A stretch of DNA of 23,352 nucleotides from an uncultured Clostridia bacterium (lineage in GTDB: Bacteria > Bacillota > Clostridia > Christensenellales > Aristaeellaceae). Positions 1 through 6,981 of the stretch are shown here, piece after piece (the first letter of the stretch is position 1; every line of letters starts with the position of its first letter). The stretch covers positions 1-23,352 of the forward strand of contig CALCTW010000063.1 in NCBI GenBank assembly GCA_937907055.1. The letters are read 5' to 3'. The notes beneath the pieces were generated by a model. It did no database searches. It had not been told where the DNA came from and saw only the letters and a list, made by a program, of their open reading frames with translations. Position numbers and translations under genes: made by a program.

Positions 1-3
1 TAT

Positions 4-223
4 CGCCCGGCTTTGCCGGGCGGGCGGGGACTTTTGCGGAATCGCGCGCAGCGCGTGCAGCAAAAGATTACCCGTATCAGCCGGATCGGAAACCCAGCGA
101 AGCGTCAGCGGAGCGGTTTTCGATCCGATCGGCAGGGACTTTGCGCAGCCGCGCTCTGCGCGCGGAGCAAAAGATCACCCGTTTTTTACCGGATGTGAAA
201 GCCGTTTACGGCTTTTACATCCG
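4..223. repeat. Degenerate tandem double-hairpin repeat cluster
   Basis: This non-coding stretch lies downstream of the GH130 gene and is built from repeated stem-loops. A perfect 8-bp GC stem with a TTT loop sits at 4-22. Unit A (about 27-127) has a hairpin at 31-66 (CTTTTGC/GCAAAAG outer arms, CGCGC/GCGCG inner arms), the string ACCCG, then a second hairpin with arms 82-94 and 115-127. Unit B (about 135-223) repeats this order: hairpin 139-173 ending in the same GCAAAAGAT, ACCCG, then a 15-bp stem with arms 190-204 and 209-223. Loops and stems differ but the frame words (GGGACTTT, GCAAAAGAT, ACCCG, CCGATC) are conserved, as in a REP-like family. The 4-22 stem is probably the second hairpin of an earlier unit cut by the window edge. 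Confidence 0.6.
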
Positions 224-224
224 A

Positions 225-1244
225 TCACTTACCGATCGTAGTATCATTCCAATTGGTCACGGAATGCTCCTTGATATAATCGATGATGTCATCCAGCTGT
301 GTGAAGGCCAGGCCCACATAGCTGTCCGCCGCGCCGTAGTAAAGCGCGATGCGTCCGGTGGCCGCGTCATGCAGCGTGGCGCAGGGGAAGCACACATTGG
401 GCACAAAGCCGCGTTCCTCGTACCACTCTTCGGGGGTCAGCAGATAATTCTCACAGCGATACTTCACGATGCTGGGATTATCGATGTCCAGGATCGCGCC
501 GCCGATGGAATACACATAGCCGTTGCAGGTGCCGCTCACGCCGTGATAGAACAGCAGCCAGCCTTCGCTGGTCTCAATGGGCGCGGCGCCGCCGCCGATC
601 TTCAGGCTCTCCCACCATTCATGGCCGCGGCCCATCATGTGACGATGATGTCCCCAGTATTCCATATCCTTGCTCTCGCTGATAAAGATATCGCCGAAGG
701 GCGTATGACCGCTGTCGCTGGGACGGCTCATCATCACGAAATTGCCGTTGATCTTGCGGGGGAACAGCACCGCGTTGCGGTTGAAAGGCAGGAAGGGATT
801 TTCGATGCGGGTGAAGGTCTCAAAATCCTTGGTCTGCGCCATGCCGATGGCCGCGCCGTAGAAATCGGTGCACCAGATGACATAGTAGGTGTCCTCCACC
901 TTCACCAGACGGGGATCATAAGCATAGTTCGGCATATCCACATTGCCGTTTTCATCCACAAACTGAATGGGCTTTTCTTCGATGTCCCAGTGAATACCAT
1001 CCTTGGAGAAGCCCAGATGGATCAGCGGAATACCGTTCACCTTTTCGGCGCGGAATACGCCGGCAAAACCGTCCTTCCAGGGCGTAACGGCGCTGTTGAA
1101 GATACGGGCAACACCCTTCACGGGATTGCGGCCGATGATGGGGTTCTCGGTATAACGCCAGATGGGGGCATTCATAATGCCTTCGGGGCGATCCTGCCAG
1201 GGAATGTTGGGCAGTTCATTGGCGATCATCTTGTACTTGCTCAT
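225..1244 (-). CDS. Glycoside hydrolase family 130 beta-mannoside phosphorylase (4-O-beta-mannosyl-glucose phosphorylase-like)
   Basis: This is a cytoplasmic phosphorylase with no signal peptide. GH130 enzymes use phosphate to cleave beta-mannosides and release alpha-mannose 1-phosphate. The sequence shows the five-bladed propeller family pattern: FNSAVTPW, YAYDPRLVKVED (the Asp is the likely proton donor, about residue 110 from the chosen start), RNAVLFPRKINGNFVMMSRP, SGHTPFGDIF, GGGAAPIET, WLLFYHGV and a C-terminal YYGAADSYVGLAF. These words most resemble the GH130_1 mannosyl-glucose phosphorylase subgroup; exact substrate is inferred. About 339 aa is typical for the family. The reading frame opens at a GTG (1262), but AGAGGA lies between it and two adjacent ATGs (1247 and 1244). 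The second ATG gives the best spacing and was chosen. It has its own promoter, so it is a single-gene unit. Confidence 0.9.
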   Translation of the reverse strand: MSKYKMIANELPNIPWQDRPEGIMNAPIWRYTENPIIGRNPVKGVARIFNSAVTPWKDGFAGVFRAEKVNGIPLIHLGFSKDGIHWDIEEKPIQFVDENGNVDMPNYAYDPRLVKVEDTYYVIWCTDFYGAAIGMAQTKDFETFTRIENPFLPFNRNAVLFPRKINGNFVMMSRPSDSGHTPFGDIFISESKDMEYWGHHRHMMGRGHEWWESLKIGGGAAPIETSEGWLLFYHGVSGTCNGYVYSIGGAILDIDNPSIVKYRCENYLLTPEEWYEERGFVPNVCFPCATLHDAATGRIALYYGAADSYVGLAFTQLDDIIDYIKEHSVTNWNDTTIGK

Positions 1245-1315
1245 CATTTTTCCTCTTTTCACTTCATCGTTGCGGTTCCGGCTGCCCGCGTTCCGCGGAC
1301 AGTCCTGTCTGTTTT

Positions 1316-1343
1316 ATTATACCATTTTTTACGCCCCGCGCAA
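1316..1343 (-). promoter_or_regulatory. Sigma-A type promoter for the GH130 gene
   Basis: Read on the minus strand, TTGCGC (1343-1338), a 16-bp spacer and a perfect TATAAT (1321-1316) point at the GH130 gene, leaving a leader of roughly 65 nt. The -35 matches the consensus at four of six positions. Confidence 0.6.
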
Positions 1344-1389
1344 GCGCATATCCGCATTTTCCGCCCCTCTTCCCGCGGGGAAACGCAAC

Positions 1390-1430
1390 AAAAAACGCTG
1401 TCCCGCGTGTACAAACACATCGGGGCAGCG
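1390..1430 (-). terminator. Intrinsic terminator of the secreted-protein gene
   Basis: On the minus strand a 10-bp stem (1430-1421 pairing with 1405-1396, one mismatch) is followed directly by six T residues (1395-1390). It lies 27 nt past the stop codon at 1457 and separates this gene from the GH130 promoter. Confidence 0.7.
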
Positions 1431-1456
1431 AAACTGATCTGATTTATTGAACGCTC

Positions 1457-2077
1457 TTACTCAGCAAAAGAGCTGGTCGCGTTCAGCAGCATGTAAGCCA
1501 TCCACAGCTGCTGACCATTCGCGGTATCCTGCAGAGTCAGCTGCACACAGGTGGGATACTCAGCCACGTTCATCACGTAATCCACGCCCTGCTTCATCTG
1601 TTCTTCGGTCATAGAATCCATCTGCATCATCAGTTCAGACAAACCGACCAGGCAATTGTTCATTTCGCTCTGGATCGTCGTGTCCACAGCGCCATGCTCG
1701 CACACATACACCGTGAGGGACAGAAGCGCCATCGCGGTGCCGAACTTTTCACCGGCCGCCATCGCTTCTTCCGCGGAGGCATTCATATCGACAAAGGAAT
1801 CCACCTCAAAGGCGAAAACGCCGCCATTCTCATGCAGGGAGATCGCGACTGTGCGGTCTTCGTTCACGCACACATACATCGGATAGCCATAGTCGTAACG
1901 GGGCTCCGCTTCCCACTGATAAGTCAGCTCCAGCTGTTCAGCCAGCATGTTGAAAACATTCTGGAACGTAGCCGTGTCAAAGCTGAACGTGCCTTCGATC
2001 ACGGGGGACGCCGCGAAAGCGACGGTGCAGCTGAGGCACATCACCAGGGCAACAATAAGGGCAATGATCTTTTTCAT
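1457..2077 (-). CDS. Secreted protein of unknown function
   Basis: I do not recognise a family. The 206-residue product starts with a clear Sec signal peptide: a KK-charged start, a hydrophobic core, and an AFA|A site near residue 22. The mature part is acidic, predicted to mix alpha and beta, and holds four cysteines (in YVCVNE, VYVCEHG, NNCLVG and PTCVQL), which could form two disulfides outside the cell. There is no lipobox in the right place, no membrane anchor and no known binding domain. The open frame extends upstream to 2110, but the ATG at 2077 was chosen because AGGAGG lies 10 nt before it and the signal peptide begins exactly there. A TTGACA/TAAACT promoter precedes it and a terminator follows it, so it is monocistronic. 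Confidence 0.75.
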   Translation of the reverse strand: MKKIIALIVALVMCLSCTVAFAASPVIEGTFSFDTATFQNVFNMLAEQLELTYQWEAEPRYDYGYPMYVCVNEDRTVAISLHENGGVFAFEVDSFVDMNASAEEAMAAGEKFGTAMALLSLTVYVCEHGAVDTTIQSEMNNCLVGLSELMMQMDSMTEEQMKQGVDYVMNVAEYPTCVQLTLQDTANGQQLWMAYMLLNATSSFAE

Positions 2078-2110
2078 CGAAAAACATCCTCCTGTATTAA
2101 AATCGATCAC

Positions 2111-2140
2111 AGTTTATCACACAACCGACACTGCTGTCAA
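2111..2140 (-). promoter_or_regulatory. Promoter of the secreted-protein gene
   Basis: On the minus strand a perfect TTGACA (2140-2135), 18-bp spacer and TAAACT (2116-2111) precede the gene that starts at 2077. The same -35/-10 pair drives the scaffold operon at 11911-11939. Confidence 0.6.
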
Positions 2141-2330
2141 TTTTTTGTCGCTCTCCGACCGCCGGTTTTATCATGCCGCACCGGTTTTTCGGTGTTTCCA
2201 AAGGCTGATCGATCATATTTCCCGGGAGCATGTGCTTTTTTGCTGTTTTGCCGGTCCTTTTTGCGCGCCGGATCACGGAAAAAGCCCATCCATCCTGCCC
2301 CTCACCGTCCTGTTTTTCGCAATGTTGAGA

Positions 2331-2366
2331 TTGTAAAATCCTTTTCCCTTTGGTATAATGATACCA
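2331..2366 (+). promoter_or_regulatory. Promoter of the deacetylase-galM unit, with a dyad over the -10
   Basis: TTGTAA (2331-2336), a 17-bp spacer and TATAAT (2354-2359) form a good sigma-A promoter. The -10 is embedded in a perfect inverted repeat, TGGTAT-AATG-ATACCA (2351-2366), which could be a repressor site. AAGGAGG at 2373-2379 follows, six nt before the ATG at 2386. Confidence 0.65.
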
Positions 2367-2385
2367 ATGAAAAAGGAGGCATTTT

Positions 2386-3201
2386 ATGCTGAATTTCAAT
2401 CTGTTTCCTCAGGGAAAGAAAAAAGCGCTTACCCTCAGTTATGATGATGGCTGTCATGAGGACAAACGCCTCGTTGAGATCATCAACCGGCATCACCTGA
2501 AGGCCACCTTCCACCTGAATACCGCGTGGGGCGCGGGAGACGGCTTCAGGATCGATACAGCCGAGTATGCCGCGCTGTATGCCGGTCATGAGATCAGCTG
2601 CCACGGTCACCGGCATCCGGATTATCTGGGGCTCCCCTTCTCCGCCGTCAGCGCGGATATCATGGAAAACCGCCGCGTCCTCGAATCCATCGCCGGCGTA
2701 CCCATGCGCGGCATGAGCTACCCCTACGGCCGCTATAATGCCGGGCTGATCGAAACGCTCCGCGCCTGCGGCATGGAATACAGCCGCACAGTAGGCAATC
2801 CCTCCCCGTGGAACCGTTTTGAGCTTCCGCAGGATTTTATGGCGTGGGATTCTACCTGTCACCATAACGACTGTCTGAAGCTGCTGCCGGAATTTTTAGA
2901 TACCCATTACGGCGATAAGCTCACCTGCATGTACGTGTGGGGGCACGCGTTCGAGTTTGAACGCAATCATAACTGGCAGATCATCGAAGAATTCTGCGAA
3001 AAAGCCTCCGGACGGGATGAGATCTGGTACGCCACCAACTGCGAGATCATGGATTACGCGCTCGCCGTCCGTTCCGTCAAGGTCACCTGCGACGGCAAAG
3101 CCTACTTCAATCCCTCCCGCTTCGACATCTGGGCCACCGGGAACAACGGTCCCGTCTGCATCCCCGCGGGCGGCGTTTACCGGGAGCCGGACACCCTGTA
3201 A
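2386..3201 (+). CDS. Polysaccharide deacetylase (NodB / carbohydrate esterase 4) family protein
   Basis: This is a metal-dependent deacetylase-like protein of 271 aa. The NodB motifs are visible: motif 1 as SYDDG (residues 18-22, with Asp20/Asp21), motif 2 as HGHRHPD (His73 and His77 as metal ligands), motif 3 as YPYGRYN (112-118), and a late WGHAFEF (His187) in place of the usual catalytic-His motif. There is no signal peptide or membrane segment, so it should act on a small acetylated sugar or oligosaccharide inside the cell and not on peptidoglycan. A beta-rich tail after residue 225 is not part of the core. galM follows after 57 nt with no terminator, suggesting co-transcription and a shared role in sugar use. 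The substrate cannot be read from the sequence. Confidence 0.88.
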   Translation: MLNFNLFPQGKKKALTLSYDDGCHEDKRLVEIINRHHLKATFHLNTAWGAGDGFRIDTAEYAALYAGHEISCHGHRHPDYLGLPFSAVSADIMENRRVLESIAGVPMRGMSYPYGRYNAGLIETLRACGMEYSRTVGNPSPWNRFELPQDFMAWDSTCHHNDCLKLLPEFLDTHYGDKLTCMYVWGHAFEFERNHNWQIIEEFCEKASGRDEIWYATNCEIMDYALAVRSVKVTCDGKAYFNPSRFDIWATGNNGPVCIPAGGVYREPDTL

Positions 3202-3258
3202 ATCCTGTTTGATCACACATCTATTCTCTCGCGGTACAGCCGCAGAAAGGAAGTCACT

Positions 3259-4308
3259 ATGAGCATTTCCACCAAAGCCTTCGGCGTCGATTCCAAGGGA
3301 CGTCAGACCACCCTGTACACCCTCACCAACGCAAGCGGCGCTTCCATTTCCGTACTGGATTTCGGCGCTGTTCTGCACACCGTCAAGGTGCCCGACCGCG
3401 GCGGCAAGCTCATCGACGTCTGCGTGGGCTTCGATGACATCGACTGCTACGAAAAAGGTCTCGGCTCCGTCGGCGCCACCATCGGCCGCTTCGGCAATCG
3501 CATCGGCAACGCCTGCTTCACCCTGAACGGCGTCACCTACAACCTTTACGCCAATGACGGCAAGAACACCCTGCACGGCGGTCTGGAAGGCTTCAACAAG
3601 AAGCTGTGGGAAGCTGAAACAGTCGAATCCAAAGATGAAGACGCGGTCGTTTTCACCTATCTTTCCGCGGACGGCGAAGAGAATTTCCCCGGCAACATGA
3701 AGGTGCAGGTCACCTATGTGTTCGATAACACCAACAAGATCACCATCCGCTACCGCGCGCAGAGCGATAAGGACACCGTGATCAACCTGACCAACCACAG
3801 CTATTTCAATCTGGACGGCGAAGGCGTCATTCTGGATCACAAGCTGCAGGTACTGGCTTCCGCGATCACCGATGTGGATGACGGCCTGATCCCCACCGGC
3901 GAATATTTCGCCGTCAAGGGTTCTCCGCTGGATATGACCGAGGGCAAGAAGATCGGCGATGCCATCGCGCAGCGCGCGGACTGCCATTACATCGATCATG
4001 TGAACGGCTTTGACTGCAACTTCTGCCTGGATGAACAGGAAGGCCTGCACAAGGCGGCTGTGCTCTGCTCCGAAAAGAGCGGCATCGTCATGACCTGCAA
4101 CACCACCGAGCCCGGTATTCAGGTCTACACCGGTCAGGGTCTGCACTTCAAGGGCAAGAACGGCGCGGATTACGCGGCCTATGCCGGTGTCGCGCTGGAG
4201 ACCCAGCACTACCCGGATTCTCCCAACAAGCCCCAGTTCCCCACCACCACCCTCAAGGCGGGCGATACCTTCGAGTCTGTCACCGAATACGCCTTCACCG
4301 CGCTCTGA
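3259..4308 (+). CDS. galM: Aldose 1-epimerase (galactose mutarotase)
   Basis: This cytoplasmic enzyme interconverts the alpha and beta anomers of galactose or glucose and feeds the Leloir pathway. The family landmarks are all present in 349 aa, the normal length: GRFGNRIG (76-83), LHGGLEGF with His106, LTNHSYFNL with the general acid His180, DHVNGFDCNF near 246-255, TTEPGIQVYTG (282-292), and ALETQHYPDSPN with the catalytic base Glu314. An AAAGGAAG ribosome site precedes the ATG. It is the second gene after the deacetylase and is closed by a strong hairpin, so the two form one unit. Codon choice is very GC-biased, which may mean high expression. Confidence 0.96.
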   Translation: MSISTKAFGVDSKGRQTTLYTLTNASGASISVLDFGAVLHTVKVPDRGGKLIDVCVGFDDIDCYEKGLGSVGATIGRFGNRIGNACFTLNGVTYNLYANDGKNTLHGGLEGFNKKLWEAETVESKDEDAVVFTYLSADGEENFPGNMKVQVTYVFDNTNKITIRYRAQSDKDTVINLTNHSYFNLDGEGVILDHKLQVLASAITDVDDGLIPTGEYFAVKGSPLDMTEGKKIGDAIAQRADCHYIDHVNGFDCNFCLDEQEGLHKAAVLCSEKSGIVMTCNTTEPGIQVYTGQGLHFKGKNGADYAAYAGVALETQHYPDSPNKPQFPTTTLKAGDTFESVTEYAFTAL

Positions 4309-4324
4309 TCCATCATTCGGGCCC

Positions 4325-4353
4325 GCCGGGAGCATGCTCCCGGCGCGGCTTTT
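4325..4353 (+). terminator. Intrinsic terminator after galM
   Basis: A perfect 20-nt palindrome at 4325-4344 forms a GC-rich stem and is followed by GCGG and a short T tract (4350-4353), 16 nt after the galM stop. Confidence 0.7.
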
Positions 4354-4373
4354 ATCAGCAGGTCTGCACCCTT

Positions 4374-5474
4374 ATGATCTTATCCTCCCTCCGGCTGCAG
4401 AATTTCAGAAGTTACGAACAGGTGCTGCTCACGCCGCCGCGCGGTGTTACAGTCCTGGTCGGCCAGAACGGCACAGGCAAGACCAATCTGCTTGAAGCCG
4501 TTCATTTGTGCTGCCTTGGCCGCAGCCACCGCACCAATACCGATAAGGATCTCATCCATTACGGCAAAGAATCCGCCGCCGTGCAGCTGACCGTTCAGCG
4601 CCGGGACGGAGAGCATCAGGTGGGGGTCAGGCTGTATGACAACGCCGCGCGCCGCAAGGTGATCTATGTGAACGGAAAGACCGTTCCCCGCATGGGAGAA
4701 TTGATCGGCCATGCCACCTGTGTCATTTTCTCCCCGGAGGATCTGCAGCTGGTTAAGGAAGGCCCCGCGGTACGCCGCCGTTTTCTGGATATGCTCCTGT
4801 CTCAGGAGCACCGCAGTTATTTCTACGCCCTGCAAAGCTATAATTCCGCGCTCAAGCAGCGCAACGCCCTGCTCAAGTCCCTCCAGTCCGGCGGCAGTGT
4901 CAGCCAATTGGATGTGTGGGACGAACAGTTAAGCAAAACAGCAGATACGGTGGTTAAGGTGCGTCGGGAAGCCATCGCGGAGATGATCCCCCTTTCCGCC
5001 GATCACTACACCCACATCGCCGGACGCAAGGAGGAGCTCTTCTCCATCCGCTATACCGGCCAGCTGGCTGAAGCGGAAAAGCCCGGCGAGGAACTGATGC
5101 GGCAACTGCAACTCAGCCGCGGCGAGGATCTTCGCCGTGTGACCACCTCTCGCGGTCCGCACCGCGATGATATCGAGCTCACCCTGAACGGACGCGAGCT
5201 CAAGTCCTTCGGCAGTCAGGGGCAGATCCGCACCGCGGCGCTCTCGCTCAAGCTCTCCTCCTTCGATCTGCTCACCCGTTATCAGGAGGAAACGCCGCTT
5301 CTGCTGCTTGATGATGTATTGAGCGAACTGGATGCCACGCGCCGCGAACGGCTGATCGAACGGGTGAAGGACGCGCAGGCGCTGCTCACCTGCACCGATG
5401 AGAGCGACCTGATCGGGGCAAAGCCTGCCTGTGTGCTCCGGGTGGAGCAGGGCATCCTGAACCCCTCACGATAA
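4374..5474 (+). CDS. recF: DNA replication/repair protein RecF
   Basis: RecF is an SMC-like ATPase that binds DNA at single-strand gaps and, with RecO and RecR, loads RecA. The 366-aa product has the usual length and parts: an N-terminal LRLQNFRSYE (6-15), Walker A GQNGTGKTN (30-38), the FSPEDLQLVKEGP segment (119-131), RRRFLDMLLSQ (134-144), the SRGPHRDD turn (259-266), the ABC signature FGSQGQIRTAAL (279-290), and Walker B LLLLDDVLSELD (309-320). The ATG at 4374 lies just after the galM terminator and has no strong ribosome site. The usual dnaA-dnaN neighbours are absent; it leads a set with a HAD phosphatase and a flavin reductase-like gene. Confidence 0.96.
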   Translation: MILSSLRLQNFRSYEQVLLTPPRGVTVLVGQNGTGKTNLLEAVHLCCLGRSHRTNTDKDLIHYGKESAAVQLTVQRRDGEHQVGVRLYDNAARRKVIYVNGKTVPRMGELIGHATCVIFSPEDLQLVKEGPAVRRRFLDMLLSQEHRSYFYALQSYNSALKQRNALLKSLQSGGSVSQLDVWDEQLSKTADTVVKVRREAIAEMIPLSADHYTHIAGRKEELFSIRYTGQLAEAEKPGEELMRQLQLSRGEDLRRVTTSRGPHRDDIELTLNGRELKSFGSQGQIRTAALSLKLSSFDLLTRYQEETPLLLLDDVLSELDATRRERLIERVKDAQALLTCTDESDLIGAKPACVLRVEQGILNPSR

Positions 5475-5491
5475 AGGAGCAAACGATCCGC

Positions 5492-6139
5492 ATGTCTGAA
5501 AAATATATCTTCTGGGATTGGAACGGCACCCTGCTGGATGATGCCCTCTATTCCTTCAACAACATCAACAAGGTCCTGGCCTACCGCGAAAAGCCGCTGC
5601 TGCCCTCCCTTGAATACTACCGCAGCATCTTCTGCTTCCCCGTTTCGGAATACTATGTCCGGGCCGGGATCGAGCCGGAGCGCTTCGTGCCGGACGGTCA
5701 GCGCTGGATGGATCTGTATGTCGCGGATGAACGGGAATGCCCCCTGCGTCAGGATGTGCTTTCCGTGATGGATGCTCTCAAAAAAGACGGCTTCCATCAG
5801 GTCATCCTTTCCGCCAGCAAGCTGGATTTTCTCACCATGCAGGCGGAGGAGCGCGGCGTTACCGCCAATCTTGACGGCATCCTGGGGCTCAGTCACATCT
5901 GGGCCACCAGCAAGATCGAGATCGGCCGCGAATACATGCAGTCGCATGCCATCGATCCCGCTTCAGTCTGCATGATCGGCGATACCCTGCACGATGCCGA
6001 GGTCGCGAAGGCGCTCGGCACGCACTGTGTGCTGGTGCTTGGCGGCCATCAGGATCTTGCCACCTTAAGCACCGCCGGCGTGCCGGTCGAAAATGATCTG
6101 CCCTCCGCGGTACAGAAAGCCCGCGAACTGATCGGCTGA
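5492..6139 (+). CDS. HAD-superfamily hydrolase (phosphoglycolate phosphatase-like)
   Basis: This is a haloacid dehalogenase-type phosphatase of 215 aa. Motif I reads FWDWNGTLLDD, with nucleophile Asp9 but Asn11 where most members have the acid/base Asp. Motif II is ILSAS (Ser107), the motif III lysine is probably Lys141, and motif IV is MIGDTLHDAEVA (Asp164, Asp168), so magnesium binding looks intact. An alpha-helical cap lies between residues 15 and 85, as in subfamily I. It starts 17 nt after recF with AAAGGAG upstream, so it is probably co-transcribed. The overall layout is that of the phosphoglycolate phosphatase group, but the substrate is unknown and the Asn substitution may alter activity. 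Confidence 0.85.
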   Translation: MSEKYIFWDWNGTLLDDALYSFNNINKVLAYREKPLLPSLEYYRSIFCFPVSEYYVRAGIEPERFVPDGQRWMDLYVADERECPLRQDVLSVMDALKKDGFHQVILSASKLDFLTMQAEERGVTANLDGILGLSHIWATSKIEIGREYMQSHAIDPASVCMIGDTLHDAEVAKALGTHCVLVLGGHQDLATLSTAGVPVENDLPSAVQKARELIG

Positions 6140-6206
6140 CCCGGTCAGGCCTTCCCTGATCTCCTTTTTTCACATCCTCCCCACCGTTTCCGAAAGGAGT
6201 ATTTCC

Positions 6207-6824
6207 ATGCCTTACACCAACATCAAGCCCGGCACGCTGCTGGCGCCTGTTCCTGCCGTCATGGTTTCCTGCGCGGATCAGAACACCGTTTCCCGCCCCA
6301 ATATCATCACCATCGCCTGGGCCGGCACCGTCAATTCCGAGCCGCCCATGGTGTCCATCTCCGTCCGCAAGGAACGTTATTCCCACGATATCATCCGCGA
6401 TTCCGGCGAGTTCGTCATCAACCTGTGCGGCAAGCCTCAATTAAACGCGCTGGATCTTTGCGGCGTGAAGAGCGGCCGTGATCTGGATAAGTTCGCGCTG
6501 TGCGGCCTGAAGCCTGTTCCCGCGGAGGGCCTCACCTATGCCCCCGCGATCGAGGGCTGCCCCATCTATCTGGGCTGCAAGGTCAAAAATATGATCGAGC
6601 TTGGCAGCCATGATATGTTCATCGGCGAGATCGTCTCCCTCGGCATCGATCCCGCCCTGATGGACGAGACCGGCCGCATCGATTTCGCGAAGGCCGATCT
6701 TGTGGCCTACAACCACGGCGTATATTACTCCCTCGGTGAGATCCTGGGCTTCTTCGGCTGCTCTGTCGCCGCCCCGGAGGTCTATGAAAAGCGCATGGCA
6801 GCGCTCGGCGTTGAAAAGCGCTGA
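6207..6824 (+). CDS. Flavin reductase family protein (FMN-binding split barrel, flavoredoxin-like)
   Basis: This is a 205-aa protein of the flavin reductase/flavoredoxin split-barrel family. It has the N-terminal PVPAVMVSCAD strand, the NIITIAWAGTVNSEPPMVSISV core that binds FMN (residues 32-53), the RYSHDIIRDSGEFVINL segment (57-73), and a late GCKVKNMIELGSHDMFIGEIV beta-meander. Such proteins bind FMN and pass electrons to partner proteins or reduce free flavin; the partner here is unknown. AAAGGAG lies just before the ATG. It follows the HAD gene after 67 nt that include only a weak hairpin, so it may share the recF transcript. A strong terminator follows at 6872-6899. Confidence 0.88.
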   Translation: MPYTNIKPGTLLAPVPAVMVSCADQNTVSRPNIITIAWAGTVNSEPPMVSISVRKERYSHDIIRDSGEFVINLCGKPQLNALDLCGVKSGRDLDKFALCGLKPVPAEGLTYAPAIEGCPIYLGCKVKNMIELGSHDMFIGEIVSLGIDPALMDETGRIDFAKADLVAYNHGVYYSLGEILGFFGCSVAAPEVYEKRMAALGVEKR

Positions 6825-6871
6825 TTCTCCTGCTCCGCTTCAAATAACACGTACGATCCTTCTTCAGCGTG

Positions 6872-6899
6872 AAAAGCCGCCCTGTCCGGGCGGCTTTTT
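6872..6899 (+). terminator. Intrinsic terminator after the flavin reductase gene
   Basis: A-tract 6872-6875, perfect 7-bp stem GCCGCCC/GGGCGGC (6876-6882 with 6888-6894) and five T residues (6895-6899). The A tract makes it usable in both directions. Confidence 0.8.
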
Positions 6900-6931
6900 C
6901 ATATGAAACATGCTTGTGGTTCTCTTCATTC

Positions 6932-6962
6932 AAAAAGGCAGGAACCGCGCGGGCTCCTGCCT
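6932..6962 (-). terminator. Intrinsic terminator of the cohesin/SH3b operon
   Basis: On the minus strand an 8-bp stem (6962-6955 with 6943-6936) is followed by a T tract (6936-6932). It sits 19 nt past the stop of the SH3b gene and faces the terminator at 6872-6899. Confidence 0.75.
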
Positions 6963-6981
6963 GATTTTTGGTTTAAAACGA

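Noticed and set aside
1..224. CRISPR array at the left edge
   Set aside because: The repeats are not identical, not regularly spaced by unique spacers, and are themselves pairs of different hairpins.
2896..4335. A 479-codon minus-strand frame opposite galM
   Set aside because: Shadow frame with biased composition; GalM is certain on the other strand.
6140..6206. Weak stem TCAGG/CCTGA with T run between the HAD and flavin reductase genes
   Set aside because: Five base pairs with an unpaired gap before the T run; too weak to call a terminator.
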